A stretch of DNA of 64,000 bases from Clostridiales bacterium. GTDB lineage: Bacteria; Bacillota; Clostridia; Oscillospirales; Oscillospiraceae. The stretch's first letter is position 1; the number at the start of each line of letters is the position of its first letter. Location of the stretch: assembly GCA_004554585.1 (NCBI GenBank), contig SFLH01000015.1:8042-72041 (forward strand). The letters run 5' to 3'. Shown here one piece after another: positions 44,522 to 54,110 of the stretch. Both the position numbers and the translations under genes were made by a program. Under the pieces are notes generated by a model. That model was not told where the DNA came from and ran no database searches. It saw only the letters and a program-made list of their open reading frames with translations.

Positions 44522-46114
44522 TTGAAAGCACAAAAATCCAACACCTTTTTCGGCGGTGCGGCCATTCTGGCCATCAGCATCGCCATCGTGAAGGTCATCG
44601 GCGCCCTGTACAAGATCCCCTTGGGCCGCATCCTGGGGGACGTGGGCTTCGGCCACTTCAACAACGCTTACGCCATTTATAACCTGCTGCTCATGGTCTC
44701 CACCGCCGGCCTGCCGGTGGCCATGTCCAAGACCATCTCCGAGGCCAACGCCCTGAACCGGCGCAACCAGGTGGACCGGGTCTTCCGGGTCTGTCTGGTG
44801 ACCTTCGTCATCCTGGGCACCATCAGCAGCCTGGTGATGTTCCTCTTCGCCCAGGACCTGGCCAACCTCCAGGGGGACAGCTTGGCTGCCCCCGCCGTGC
44901 GGGTGATGGCCCTGTCCTGCTTCTTCGTGTGCGCCATGTCTGCCTACCGGGGCTATGCCCAGGGCCACTCGGACATGGTGCCCACCGCCGTGTCCCAGGT
45001 GCTGGAGGCCCTGACCAAGCTGCTGGTGGGCCTGGCCCTGGCCTGGTATATCCTCTACCTGGGCTTTGGCAGCGAGTACTCCGCCGCCGGCGCCATCGGC
45101 GGCGTCACCGTCAGCGGCCTGGTCTCCCTGGTCTACCTGATGATCCTCCACCACCGGCGGGGCAGACGGCGGAGCCTGGCCCCCACCGACGACAAGCCGG
45201 ACCGGGCCGGGCGCATCCTCAAGACCCTGCTGGCCATCGCCATCCCCATCACCCTCAGCTCCTCCGTGGTGCCCATCACCACCTATCTGGACACGGTGCA
45301 GGTGCAGAACCTGCTGCAAAGCGCCCTGGGCTACACCGAGGAGTTGGCAGTGAGCCTGTACGGCTGCTACCAGAAGGCGGTGACCATCTACAACCTGCCG
45401 GCGGCCTTCATGGTCTCCCTGACGGCCTGCATCGTCCCCGCCGTCTCCGCCGCCCTGACCCAGAAGGACACCCTGGGGGCCGGAAAGATCGCCGAGTCCG
45501 CCCTGCGGGTGGGCGCCCTGCTGGCCCTGCCGGCCGGCGTGGGCCTGGCGGTGCTCTCGGCGCCCATCATCCAGATGCTCTATCCCGAGACCAACCAGGA
45601 GGTGGCCAGCCACTGCCTGTTCGTGCTGGGCATCGCCTCGATCTTCGTGTGCATGATGCTGCTGTGCAACGCCATCCTCCAGGCCAACGGCCGGGCAGGC
45701 CTGCCCATCTGGTTCATCGCCATCGGCAGCGCGGTGAAGCTGCTGGTGAACTTCATGCTGGTGCAGATCCCCGCCGTGGGCATCAAGGGCGCCCCCATGG
45801 GCACCCTGGTGTGCTTCGTGCTGGTGGCTGTGCTGGAGCTGATCGCCATCAAGCGGGTCACCCCCCATCCCCCCCGATACCTGCGGGTCTTTGTCAAGCC
45901 CACCATCGCCGCCGTGCTCATGGGCGCGGCCGCCTGGGCGGCCTATGGCCTGCTCTCGACCCACCTGAGCAACGCCCTGGCCGTGGTGGGAGCCATCGTC
46001 ATCGCCTGCCTGGTCTACGCCGTACTGGTGCTGGCCCTGCGCATCGTCTCCCGGGAGGATTTGTCCCTGATGCCCAAGGGGGATAAGATCGCCAAACTGC
46101 TGCGAATCCGGTAA
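44522..46114 (+). CDS. SpoVB-like MOP-superfamily flippase (polysaccharide biosynthesis protein)
   Basis: 530 residues from a TTG start at 44522, eleven bases after GGAGG; an in-frame TTG at 44513 is the alternative. About 14 membrane segments with the MOP/MATE-type N-terminus (FFGGAAILAISIAIVKVIGALYKIPLGRILG) and YNLLLMVSTAGLPVAMSKTISE. Family members flip lipid-linked wall precursors; SpoVB acts in spore cortex synthesis. The next genes, mazG and HU, match the spoVB-yabN(mazG) order of Firmicutes, which favours SpoVB over MurJ. Confidence 0.85.
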   Translation: MKAQKSNTFFGGAAILAISIAIVKVIGALYKIPLGRILGDVGFGHFNNAYAIYNLLLMVSTAGLPVAMSKTISEANALNRRNQVDRVFRVCLVTFVILGTISSLVMFLFAQDLANLQGDSLAAPAVRVMALSCFFVCAMSAYRGYAQGHSDMVPTAVSQVLEALTKLLVGLALAWYILYLGFGSEYSAAGAIGGVTVSGLVSLVYLMILHHRRGRRRSLAPTDDKPDRAGRILKTLLAIAIPITLSSSVVPITTYLDTVQVQNLLQSALGYTEELAVSLYGCYQKAVTIYNLPAAFMVSLTACIVPAVSAALTQKDTLGAGKIAESALRVGALLALPAGVGLAVLSAPIIQMLYPETNQEVASHCLFVLGIASIFVCMMLLCNAILQANGRAGLPIWFIAIGSAVKLLVNFMLVQIPAVGIKGAPMGTLVCFVLVAVLELIAIKRVTPHPPRYLRVFVKPTIAAVLMGAAAWAAYGLLSTHLSNALAVVGAIVIACLVYAVLVLALRIVSREDLSLMPKGDKIAKLLRIR

Positions 46115-46200
46115 AAATCCAGAAAACCCCGATAAAAATTGGCCCAAGGGCAAAAAATATGCCAGAAAGACTTGAGCCTTTGGAAATGATATGATAAATT

Positions 46201-47004
46201 ATGAGAATATTTGAATGCAAAGAGCGGTATACCGTAGAGGACCTGCGCCTGCTGGTGGCCCGGCTGCGCCATCCCGGGGGCTGCCCCTGGGACGGGGAAC
46301 AGACCCACCAGAGCATCCGGCGCAACTTCATCGAGGAGGCCTACGAGGTGGCCGAGGCCATCGACGAGGGCGATCCCGACCACCTGAAGGAGGAGCTGGG
46401 CGACGTCCTGCTCCAGGTCCTCTTCCACGCCTCCATTGAGGAGGACGCCGGCCGGTTCGACCTGGACGACGTGGCCGACGGCATCTGCAAAAAGCTGGTC
46501 TTCCGCCACCCCCACGTCTTCGGGGGCGGCCAGGCCAACTGGGAAGAGCTCAAGCGCCAGGAGAAGGGCCAGGTGACCTACACCGACACCCTGCAGAGCG
46601 TGGCCAAAAGCCTGCCCGGCTTGTGGCGGGCGGAGAAGCTCCAGAGCAAGGCGGCCAAGGCGGGCTTTGAGTGGCCCAACGTCCAGGCCGCCATGGACAA
46701 GCTGGCTGAGGAGATGGCAGAGCTTCAGTCCGCCGTGGCGGACAACACCAACGTGGAGGAAGAGCTGGGCGACCTGCTGTTCGCGGCGGTGAAAATCGCC
46801 CGGTTCTTTCAAATAGACCCCGAGGACGCCCTGGCGGGCACGTGCGAGAAGTTCATTCGCCGTTTCGCCGGGGTGGAGGCGGCGGCAGCAGCCCAGGGCA
46901 GGGACATGAAGGACCTGAGCGTGGACCAGCTCATGGTGCTGTGGAACCGGGAAAAGCATCCCAAAAACGAAGAGAGAAAGGGTAATGACCATGAACAAGA
47001 CTGA
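46201..47004 (+). CDS. mazG: Nucleoside triphosphate pyrophosphohydrolase MazG
   Basis: 267 residues, the normal length for tandem-MazG proteins. The first domain shows GGCPWDGEQTHQS and the metal motif EEAYEVAEAI...EELGDVLLQ (~50-75); the second shows KLAEEMAELQ...EEELGDLLFA (~165-195). MazG hydrolyses NTPs, including aberrant ones, to NMP and pyrophosphate. The ATG at 46201 has no clear ribosome site. Upstream sequence is AT-rich (TTGAGC, 17 nt, TAAATT), and the -10 would end next to the ATG, so a slightly later start is possible. It overlaps the HU gene by 14 nt. Confidence 0.93.
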   Translation: MRIFECKERYTVEDLRLLVARLRHPGGCPWDGEQTHQSIRRNFIEEAYEVAEAIDEGDPDHLKEELGDVLLQVLFHASIEEDAGRFDLDDVADGICKKLVFRHPHVFGGGQANWEELKRQEKGQVTYTDTLQSVAKSLPGLWRAEKLQSKAAKAGFEWPNVQAAMDKLAEEMAELQSAVADNTNVEEELGDLLFAAVKIARFFQIDPEDALAGTCEKFIRRFAGVEAAAAAQGRDMKDLSVDQLMVLWNREKHPKNEERKGNDHEQD

Positions 47005-47266
47005 ACTGATCCTGAGCGTCGCAGAAGAGACCGGCTTCTCCCGGAAGAACGTGGAGATCGGCCTGAACGCCGCCATCCACCTGATCACCAAGGCCCTGGC
47101 CGAGGAGGAGAAGGTCCAGATCGTGGGCTTCGGCGCCTTCGAGACCAAAGTCCGAGCCGAGCGCATGGGCCGCAACCCCAAGACCGGCGAGGACATTCCC
47201 ATCCCCGCCACCAAAGTGCCCACCTTCAAGGCCGGCAAGGCCCTTAAGGACGCCGTCGACCAGTGA
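46991..47266 (+). CDS. hup: HU-family DNA-binding protein
   Basis: 91 residues from ATG 46991 (MNKTELILSVAEETG), with GAAAGGG upstream; ATG 46985 is a possible alternative. The HU signature is complete: VGFGAFETKVRAERMGRNPKTGE in the beta-arm region and PATKVPTFKAGKALKDAV at the end. HU is a histone-like dimer that bends and compacts DNA. It overlaps the end of mazG and is followed by two terminators. Confidence 0.97.
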   Translation: MNKTELILSVAEETGFSRKNVEIGLNAAIHLITKALAEEEKVQIVGFGAFETKVRAERMGRNPKTGEDIPIPATKVPTFKAGKALKDAVDQ

Positions 47267-47297
47267 CGGGCATCCTCATCCCAGCGCGCTGATCCGT

Positions 47298-47357
47298 CCC
47301 CTTGGGGCGGCTCGGGAGGCATTTGCCCCGGGGCCCGCTCCAAGGGGATCGTTTTTT
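47298..47357 (+). terminator. Intrinsic terminator after the HU gene
   Basis: CCCCTTGG (47298-47305) pairs with CCAAGGGG (47340-47347) around a GC-rich inner structure, followed by ATCGTTTTTT. Confidence 0.7.
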
Positions 47358-47364
47358 CTCCCCA

Positions 47365-47408
47365 AAACGAAACGGGACGCGGGCCATGTCTGCCCGCGTC
47401 CCGTTTTT
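47365..47408. terminator. Bidirectional terminator between HU and gapA
   Basis: Perfect 14-bp stem AACGGGACGCGGGC (47371-47384) / GCCCGCGTCCCGTT (47392-47405), flanked by A residues on the left and a T6 run on the right. It serves convergent transcripts of HU and gapA. Confidence 0.85.
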
Positions 47409-47451
47409 TGGTGTTCCGTGTCTCTGCCTTCCGGGGGCCTGCCCTTTGGGC

Positions 47452-48519
<1,068 letters not shown>

Positions 48520-48537
48520 TCAGCACAGGTATTTTAC

Positions 48538-48566
48538 ATTATACTCCATATTTGTCCCAGATGGAA
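48538..48566 (-). promoter_or_regulatory. Candidate promoter of gapA
   Basis: Minus strand perfect TATAAT (48543-48538) with a weak -35 (TTCCAT) 17 nt upstream; about 73 nt before the gapA ATG. Confidence 0.5.
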
Positions 48567-48628
48567 GGGCTGATTTTCAGCAATTCCCCCATTTCCCCCA
48601 GGCAAGGCCCTCTTTTTCGACAAAATTC

Positions 48629-48657
48629 TTGTCTTCCCTGGCAGGATTTGCTAAACT
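48629..48657 (+). promoter_or_regulatory. Candidate promoter of the HATPase gene
   Basis: TTGTCT (48629-48634), 17 nt, TAAACT (48652-48657), 62 nt before the ATG at 48719. Confidence 0.5.
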
Positions 48658-48718
48658 GGACCTGTAACTTTATGCCTCCGCCGGGCATCCTAATTCCATT
48701 TCCCAAGGAGTTGACCCT

Positions 48719-49789
48719 ATGGACCCTATGACTTCCCACCTGGACCGCCAATTCGGCAGTTTTCCTGAGCCTGTGCTCCTCCTGTCCGGCGGCCAGGCAG
48801 TCTATTCCAACGAACCCGGCCAGCAGCTGCTGGAGCAGCCGGACTTCCCCACCGACCTGCTGCTGGCTCTGGCCGAGCACCCCGGCGACGCCATGGAGGT
48901 CTCCCTGGGGGAGCATTCCTACCGGGTGACCGTCTCCCCCCTGGAGGTCGGCGAGCTGCTGGTGCTGCGCCCCCTGGCCCCGCCTCAGGAGAAGAAGCAC
49001 CCCTTCTCCAACGCCGTCTACCGCATGCGGGAGTGCCTGTCCAACTTCTCCGCCGTCCAATGGCGCATGAAGCGGGTGCTGGAGGAGCACCAGCTGCTGG
49101 ACGGCTTTTCCCAGGACTTGGCCAACCAGAGCCGCCTGATCTTTCAAATGCTCCGCCTGACCCGCCAGGCAGAACTGACCCAGGAGCTGGACGAGAAGAC
49201 CTTCCCCCGGGAGGAGGGCTTTGACCTGGCCATGGTCTGCCAGGGCATGGCCGACGAGGCCACCTGGCTGGCCGACCTGGCCGGGGTGCGCTTCGGCTAT
49301 GCCAGCAACGTGGACCACCTGGCCTTCCAGGGCAGCAAGTCCCTGCTGACCCAGATGCTCCTGGCCCTGGTGTCCAACGGGGTCCGGGCCGCCGGCAAGG
49401 AGGGCACCGTGGAAATGAAGCTCCACGCCGAGCACGGCCGGTGCGTCATCTCCGTGCGGGACAGCGGCATGGGCATCCCCGAGGACCGCATGGCCACCCT
49501 CTTCTCCGGCGACGCTCCGGAGGAGGTCCCCCGGCCCGGGGAGGGCTCCGGCCTGGGGCTGTACAACGCCCAGCGGATCGTGGCCCTCCACGGCGGCGTG
49601 CTGGTGGCCCAGAGCGGCCAGAACGGCGGGGCCTGCCTGGTGGCCTCCCTGCCCATCGTCCCCCCCACCAGCGTGCCCGCCCGGAACAACCCCGGCTACG
49701 ACAACCTGGGGGGCTTTTCCCCGGTGCTCATTGAGCTCAGCGACGTGCTGCCCTGGCAGGCCTTCGTGCCGGGCAAGGCCGAGGAATGA
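48719..49789 (+). CDS. Soluble histidine-kinase-like ATPase without a clear phosphoacceptor histidine
   Basis: 356 residues, ATG after AAGGAG. The N-terminal ~90 residues look like a small PAS-like sensor (SFPEPVLLLSGGQAVYSNEPGQQLLE). A helical region (~100-160) stands where a HisKA domain would be, but its key position reads FSQDLANQSRLIFQML, with no His. The C-terminal HATPase_c has an N-box (LVSNGVRAAG), G1 (VRDSGMGIPED) and G2 (GEGSGLGLYNAQRI). There is no membrane segment and no adjacent response regulator. It may be a non-phosphorylating ATP-binding regulator, or may use an unusual acceptor. Confidence 0.75.
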   Translation: MDPMTSHLDRQFGSFPEPVLLLSGGQAVYSNEPGQQLLEQPDFPTDLLLALAEHPGDAMEVSLGEHSYRVTVSPLEVGELLVLRPLAPPQEKKHPFSNAVYRMRECLSNFSAVQWRMKRVLEEHQLLDGFSQDLANQSRLIFQMLRLTRQAELTQELDEKTFPREEGFDLAMVCQGMADEATWLADLAGVRFGYASNVDHLAFQGSKSLLTQMLLALVSNGVRAAGKEGTVEMKLHAEHGRCVISVRDSGMGIPEDRMATLFSGDAPEEVPRPGEGSGLGLYNAQRIVALHGGVLVAQSGQNGGACLVASLPIVPPTSVPARNNPGYDNLGGFSPVLIELSDVLPWQAFVPGKAEE

Positions 49790-49803
49790 TCTCGCTCACG
49801 GGA

Positions 49804-49834
49804 AGATCGTCCGTTTTTGGCGGACGATCTTTTT
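49804..49834 (+). terminator. Intrinsic terminator after the HATPase gene
   Basis: 10-bp stem AGATCGTCCG (49804-49813) / CGGACGATCT (49821-49830), then TTTT. Confidence 0.85.
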
Positions 49835-49858
49835 CCCTTTCCCCGGGGGCGGCGGGGG

Positions 49859-49887
49859 TTGTTTTCTCCGGCGGCATCCCGTATAAT
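49859..49887 (+). promoter_or_regulatory. Sigma-A promoter of the zinc-ribbon/RCC1 gene
   Basis: TTGTTT (49859-49864), 17 nt, perfect TATAAT (49882-49887), 45 nt before the chosen ATG. Confidence 0.75.
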
Positions 49888-49931
49888 GAAACACAACAGC
49901 ATCCAGGAAAACCAAGGCAGGAGGAATGACC

Positions 49932-50921
49932 ATGGCCAAATGCAGAGCGTGCGGCGTGGAGCTGCGCCAGGGGGCGCGGTTTTGCGATATGTGCGGGGAA
50001 AAAGTGAACAAGATCTGCCCCAGCTGCGGGGAGATCCTCCGGGACAAGGCAAAATTCTGCGACCTGTGCGGGGCAAAACTCCCCCTGGAACAGGTGGTCT
50101 CCCGGCCTGAGGCCCAGGGCCAAGTCTGCGCCGGCCGGCTGCACACCGTGGCCCTGAAGACCGACGGCACCGTCCTGGCCGCCGGAGACAATCAGTTCGG
50201 CCAGTGCGACGTGGACGGCTGGACGGACATGGTCACCATCGCCGCCGGAAAATACCACACCGTGGGGGTCCGCCAGGACGGCACCGTGGCCGCCGCCGGG
50301 GACAACTCCTACGGCCAGTGTGACGTGGACAGCTGGACGGACATCGTGGCCGTGGCCGCTGGGGACAGCCACACCGTGGGCCTGCGCACCGACGGCACCG
50401 TGGTGGCCGCCGGGCGGGAGTCCTCCTCGGGCAAGTGCAGCGTGGGCGGCTGGAAGAACATCGTGGCTGTGGCCGCTGGCATGGACCACACCCTGGGCCT
50501 GTGCCGGGACGGCACCATGGTGGCCACCGGGGACAATCTCTTCGGCTCCTGCAACGTCGGCGCCTGGAGCGCCGTGGCCGCCATCGCCGCCAGCCACATC
50601 CACACCATCGGCGTGCGGACCGACGGCCGCCTGCTGGAGGCCGACGGCTTTGCCGCCCCGGGGGTGCTGGATTGGACGGACATCGCCACCGTGGCCATCA
50701 GCCCCTTCCACACCGTGGGGGTGAAGACCGACGGCACCGTGGTGGCCTCGGGAGACATCCAATACGGCCAGTGCCAGGTGGCGGACTGGACGGACATCCG
50801 CGCCGCCGCCGCCGGGGAGCGCCACACGGTGGGCCTGCGGGCCGACGGCACCGTGGTGGCCATCGGGGACAACGCGGCCGGCCAGTGCGACGTGGACGAC
50901 TGGAAACTCTGGCAGGCGTGA
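49932..50921 (+). CDS. Double zinc-ribbon protein with a seven-repeat RCC1-like propeller
   Basis: 329 residues from ATG 49932, with GGAGG seven bases upstream. Residues ~1-50 hold two zinc ribbons (CRACGVELRQGARFCDMCG and CPSCGEILRDKAKFCDLCG), eight Cys in all. The rest is seven repeats of about 36-39 residues with the pattern HTVGL-(K/R)-TDGTVVA-AGDN--GQCDV--WTDIVAVAAG, an RCC1/BLIP-II-type seven-bladed beta-propeller. There is no signal peptide, so it is probably cytosolic. Such fusions occur in gut Firmicutes but have no known role; a protein- or nucleic-acid-binding scaffold is the most one can say. Monocistronic, with own promoter and terminator. Confidence 0.88.
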   Translation: MAKCRACGVELRQGARFCDMCGEKVNKICPSCGEILRDKAKFCDLCGAKLPLEQVVSRPEAQGQVCAGRLHTVALKTDGTVLAAGDNQFGQCDVDGWTDMVTIAAGKYHTVGVRQDGTVAAAGDNSYGQCDVDSWTDIVAVAAGDSHTVGLRTDGTVVAAGRESSSGKCSVGGWKNIVAVAAGMDHTLGLCRDGTMVATGDNLFGSCNVGAWSAVAAIAASHIHTIGVRTDGRLLEADGFAAPGVLDWTDIATVAISPFHTVGVKTDGTVVASGDIQYGQCQVADWTDIRAAAAGERHTVGLRADGTVVAIGDNAAGQCDVDDWKLWQA

Positions 50922-50947
50922 CCATCCCCCCTTCGGCAAACCTTCCC

Positions 50948-50983
50948 ACAGACCCATGACCGCCGGTCATGGGTCTGTTTTTT
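50948..50983 (+). terminator. Intrinsic terminator after the RCC1 gene
   Basis: Perfect 14-bp stem ACAGACCCATGACC (50948-50961) / GGTCATGGGTCTGT (50965-50978) with a 3-nt loop, followed by T residues to 50983. Confidence 0.92.
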
Positions 50984-50999
50984 CCCGCCGGCGGGCCCC

Positions 51000-51027
51000 T
51001 TGCAATTTCCCCGGAAAGGGGTATACT
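51000..51027 (+). promoter_or_regulatory. Promoter of the EamA-CAT-CoA-transferase operon
   Basis: TTGCAA (51000-51005), 16 nt, TATACT (51022-51027), 49 nt before the EamA ATG. Confidence 0.65.
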
Positions 51028-51076
51028 ATACGAGATAAGAGAGGCACTGCGGCGCGCACGAAGGGGAGGGCTCGGC

Positions 51077-52072
51077 ATGAAAGGGGAATTCTGGCTTGGC
51101 TGCCTGTACATTGCTCTGGCAGCGGTGATCTTCTCCACCATGGAGGTCCTGCTCAAGCTCCCCGCCGTGGCGGGGGCCTTTCACCCCATGCAGATCACCA
51201 TGGAGCGCTTCCTGGTGGGCGGCCTGTGCCTGCTGCCCCTGGCCCTGCGGGCCCTGAAAAAATTGGGCCGGCGGCTGACCCGGCGGGACCTGGCCTTCTT
51301 CGCCCTCACCGGCTTTCTGAACATCCCCCTGGGCATGGTCCTGTATCAGCTGGCCATCACCCACGGCCAGGCCAACGTGGTGGCCGTCATCTTCTCCGGC
51401 AACCCCATTTTCGTCACCCTCCTGGCCTTCCTCATGCTCAGCGAGGACATCCACTGGAACAACCTGGCCGCCCTGGGGGCAGAGGTGCTGGGCATCCTGG
51501 CCATCGTGGACCCCTGGGGAAACCAGGAGATCAGCGCTGCCTGCGTGATCCTGTCCATCCTGGCCGCCCTCTTCTTCTCCCTGTACGCCGTGCTGGGAAA
51601 AAAGAAGACCGCCAAGGTGGGCAGCATCGTGGTCACCTGCTTCTCCTTCCTGCTGGGGGCGGGGGAGCTCTTTTTGCTGCTCCTGCTGGGCCACACCGGC
51701 CTGGGGGCCGCTTTGTACGGGGCGGTGGGGCTGGACGTCTTCTGTGACGTGCCCTTCCTGCAGGGTCTCTCTGCCACCACCCTGCCCTACTTCCTCTTCA
51801 TCGGCGTGGTCAACTGCGCCGCCGGCTACGTCTTTCACATGCTGGCCATCGAGAAGACCAGCGCCACCCACGGCAGCCTGGTCTTTTTCTTCAAGCCCAT
51901 TCTGGCCCCCCTCTTCGCCCTGGCGGTGCTGGGGGAGGCCATCACCCGGCCCATCGCCCTGGGCATCCTCTTTTTCCTGGCGGGCAGCCTGCTGAGCATC
52001 CTGCCGGAGATCCTGCGGGAGCGGCGGGCAAAAGGGGCGGCACTCACCGAAACAGAAGGGACGAGATCATAA
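51077..52072 (+). CDS. EamA-family (DMT) transporter
   Basis: 331 residues from ATG 51077 with GGGGAGGG upstream. Ten predicted membrane segments are arranged as two EamA repeats; the first contains FHPMQITMERFLVGGLCLLP and AITHGQANVVAVIFSGNPIFV, the second EKTSATHGSLVFFFKPILAPLFA. Family members export amino acids, metabolites or drugs. Downstream genes overlap closely (3-nt gap, then a 4-nt overlap), so the transporter works with an acetyltransferase-like protein and a CoA-transferase. The substrate is unknown. Confidence 0.9.
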   Translation: MKGEFWLGCLYIALAAVIFSTMEVLLKLPAVAGAFHPMQITMERFLVGGLCLLPLALRALKKLGRRLTRRDLAFFALTGFLNIPLGMVLYQLAITHGQANVVAVIFSGNPIFVTLLAFLMLSEDIHWNNLAALGAEVLGILAIVDPWGNQEISAACVILSILAALFFSLYAVLGKKKTAKVGSIVVTCFSFLLGAGELFLLLLLGHTGLGAALYGAVGLDVFCDVPFLQGLSATTLPYFLFIGVVNCAAGYVFHMLAIEKTSATHGSLVFFFKPILAPLFALAVLGEAITRPIALGILFFLAGSLLSILPEILRERRAKGAALTETEGTRS

Positions 52073-52075
52073 CCT

Positions 52076-52735
52076 ATGTTTACCCCCATTGACCTGACCT
52101 CCTGGCCCCGCCGGGAGCACTTTCACTACTACCGCAACATCCTCCCCTGCGGCTATTCCGTCACCGTCCACCTGGACGTGACCCACCTGCGCCAGCTGTG
52201 CCGGGAGAAGGGGCTGAAGTTCTACCCCGCCTTCATCTGGTGTGTCTCCCACACCATCCTGGCCCACCCGGCCTTCCGCATGGGGGTGGACCCGCAGGGA
52301 AACCCCGGCACCCACGACGTCCTGCACCCCAACTACACCGTCTTTCACCAGGACGACCACACCTTCTCTGACCTGTGGACGGCCCACGACGAGGACTTTT
52401 CCGCCTTTTACCAGGCCTTTCTGGCGGACGTGGCCCAGTATGGGGACAACCACGGCATAAAGGCCAAGCCCGGCCAGCCGGCCAACTTCTACTGCATCTC
52501 CTGCGTGCCCTGGCTGGACTTCACCGGCTACGCTTCCTCCGTCTCCGGCGGCCAGCCCAACCTCTTCCCGGTGATCACCTATGGCAAGATCACCCAGGCC
52601 GGCGGGCGGGAAACCATGCCCCTGGCCATCAACATCTCCCACGCCGCCGCCGACGGCTGGCACACCGCCCAGTTTGTCCAGGGCCTGCAGGCCCTGCTGG
52701 ACACTGTGACCTTGGAAGGGAGGGAGAGAGGGTGA
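52076..52735 (+). CDS. Chloramphenicol-acetyltransferase-like protein
   Basis: 219 residues, the length of classical CAT subunits. The CAT fold is recognisable from the start (REHFHYYRNILPCGYSVTVHLDVT), KFYPAFIWCVSHT, FHQDDHTFSDLW, and the active-site motif ISHAAADGWHTAQF, which keeps the HxxxDG catalytic His and Asp. Such trimeric enzymes acetylate chloramphenicol, but many family members in gut bacteria have other acceptors. Location between a DMT exporter and a CoA-transferase suggests metabolism rather than acquired resistance. No mobile element is adjacent. Confidence 0.85.
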   Translation: MFTPIDLTSWPRREHFHYYRNILPCGYSVTVHLDVTHLRQLCREKGLKFYPAFIWCVSHTILAHPAFRMGVDPQGNPGTHDVLHPNYTVFHQDDHTFSDLWTAHDEDFSAFYQAFLADVAQYGDNHGIKAKPGQPANFYCISCVPWLDFTGYASSVSGGQPNLFPVITYGKITQAGGRETMPLAINISHAAADGWHTAQFVQGLQALLDTVTLEGRERG

Positions 52736-54054
52736 CCCCTCAGCGCCAGAGAGAATTTCAGGACAAGACCATCACCGCCCAAGAAGCCGCCGCCCTGGTC
52801 CACAGCGGCCAGAGCGTGTACATCGGCTGCTGCACCAGCTACGCCCGGGCCATCGCCGACGCCATCGCCGCCCGGTCGGAGGAGCTGGAGGACATCACCA
52901 TCGGCTGCTCCAACATCATCCCCCCCATGACCTTTCTCGACTGCGCCAACCCCGACGCCTTCCGCATCTCCACCTATTTCATGGGCTACGAGGAGCGCCG
53001 GGCCTGGAAGGCCGGCCGGGCAGACTTCACCTCCGTCCACCTGGGCCAGGTGGACCAGTGGTGCCGGGAGACCTTTCACCCGGACATCGCCTTTCTGGAC
53101 GTCTCCCTGCCCGACGAGAACGGCTACATGAGCCTGGGGGCCTCGGGCTGCTGCATGCACCCCTTTATCATGGAGGAGACCGACAACATCATCCTGCAGA
53201 TCAACCGCTGCTCCCCCTTCGTCACCGGCGACCGCACCCAGATCCACATCTCCCAGGCCAAGCACGTGGTGTGGGCGGACGTGCCCAAGGAGACCGTCCC
53301 CGGCGGCCCCATGGAGGAGGACCCGGAGACCGAGGCCATGTCCCGCTTCCTGCTGGACCAGATCCCCGACGGGGCCTGCCTGCAGCTGGGCATCGGCGGG
53401 GTGGCCAACGCCGTGGGCTACGGCCTGATGTCCAAGAACGACCTGGGCTGCCACACGGAGATGATGTCCGACTCCTTCATGGCCCTGATGAAGGCCGGGG
53501 TCATCAACAACAGCCGGCCCAAGTTCATCCCCGGCCGGTCGGTGGTGGGCTTCGCCTTTGGCTCTCAGGCCCTGTACGAGTTTTTGGACCACAACGAGAA
53601 CATGTTCTTCGGCCCCTTCCCGGTGGTGAATAACCCGGCCAACATTGCCAAGAATGACAATATGATCTCCATCAACACCGCCATGTCCATCGACCTCTTC
53701 GGCCAGGTGGCCGCCGAGGGAATGGGCCTGAACCAGTTCAGCGGCACCGGCGGCCAGGGGGACTACGTCCGGGGGGCCCAGCTGGCCAAGGGGGGCAAGT
53801 CTTTCCTGGCCTTCAAGTCCACCCTGGGCACCAACGACGACGGCTCCCCCAAAAGCCGCATCGTGCCCTACTTCCCCCCGGCCACCATCGTCACCACCCC
53901 CCGCTCGGACGTGCAGTACGTGGTGACGGAATACGGCATGGTAAACCTGAAGGTCCTCACCATGGCCGACCGGGCCCGGGCCCTGATCGACCTGGCCCAC
54001 CCGGACTGCCGGCCGGAGCTGACCGCCCAGGCCAAAAAAATGGGCCTGTTTTAA
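52732..54054 (+). CDS. Acetyl-CoA hydrolase/transferase-family CoA-transferase
   Basis: 440 residues from a GTG start at 52732 overlapping the CAT-like stop (GTGA), after GGAGGGAGAG. It has the CoA-binding loop QLGIGGVANAVGY (218-230), catalytic Glu243 (GCHTEMMSD), GQGDYVRGAQLAKGGKS and the C-terminal YVVTEYGMVNLKVLTMADRARALI. It resembles AbfT at 36898-38196 in architecture but is clearly diverged (for example IGCCTSYARAIADAIA at the N-terminus). It may serve as a butyryl-CoA:acetate or other acyl-CoA transferase; substrate not determinable. Confidence 0.88.
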   Translation: MTPQRQREFQDKTITAQEAAALVHSGQSVYIGCCTSYARAIADAIAARSEELEDITIGCSNIIPPMTFLDCANPDAFRISTYFMGYEERRAWKAGRADFTSVHLGQVDQWCRETFHPDIAFLDVSLPDENGYMSLGASGCCMHPFIMEETDNIILQINRCSPFVTGDRTQIHISQAKHVVWADVPKETVPGGPMEEDPETEAMSRFLLDQIPDGACLQLGIGGVANAVGYGLMSKNDLGCHTEMMSDSFMALMKAGVINNSRPKFIPGRSVVGFAFGSQALYEFLDHNENMFFGPFPVVNNPANIAKNDNMISINTAMSIDLFGQVAAEGMGLNQFSGTGGQGDYVRGAQLAKGGKSFLAFKSTLGTNDDGSPKSRIVPYFPPATIVTTPRSDVQYVVTEYGMVNLKVLTMADRARALIDLAHPDCRPELTAQAKKMGLF

Positions 54055-54110
54055 CCTGCGCAATCCCAAGGATTCTGAATTTCCAAGAACTATCTTTACA
54101 GGAGGCTGTC

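Noticed and set aside
52076..52735. Acquired chloramphenicol-resistance gene on a mobile element
   Set aside because: Base composition matches the neighbours, the gene is embedded in an operon by overlapping starts, and no insertion sequence or recombinase is next to it.
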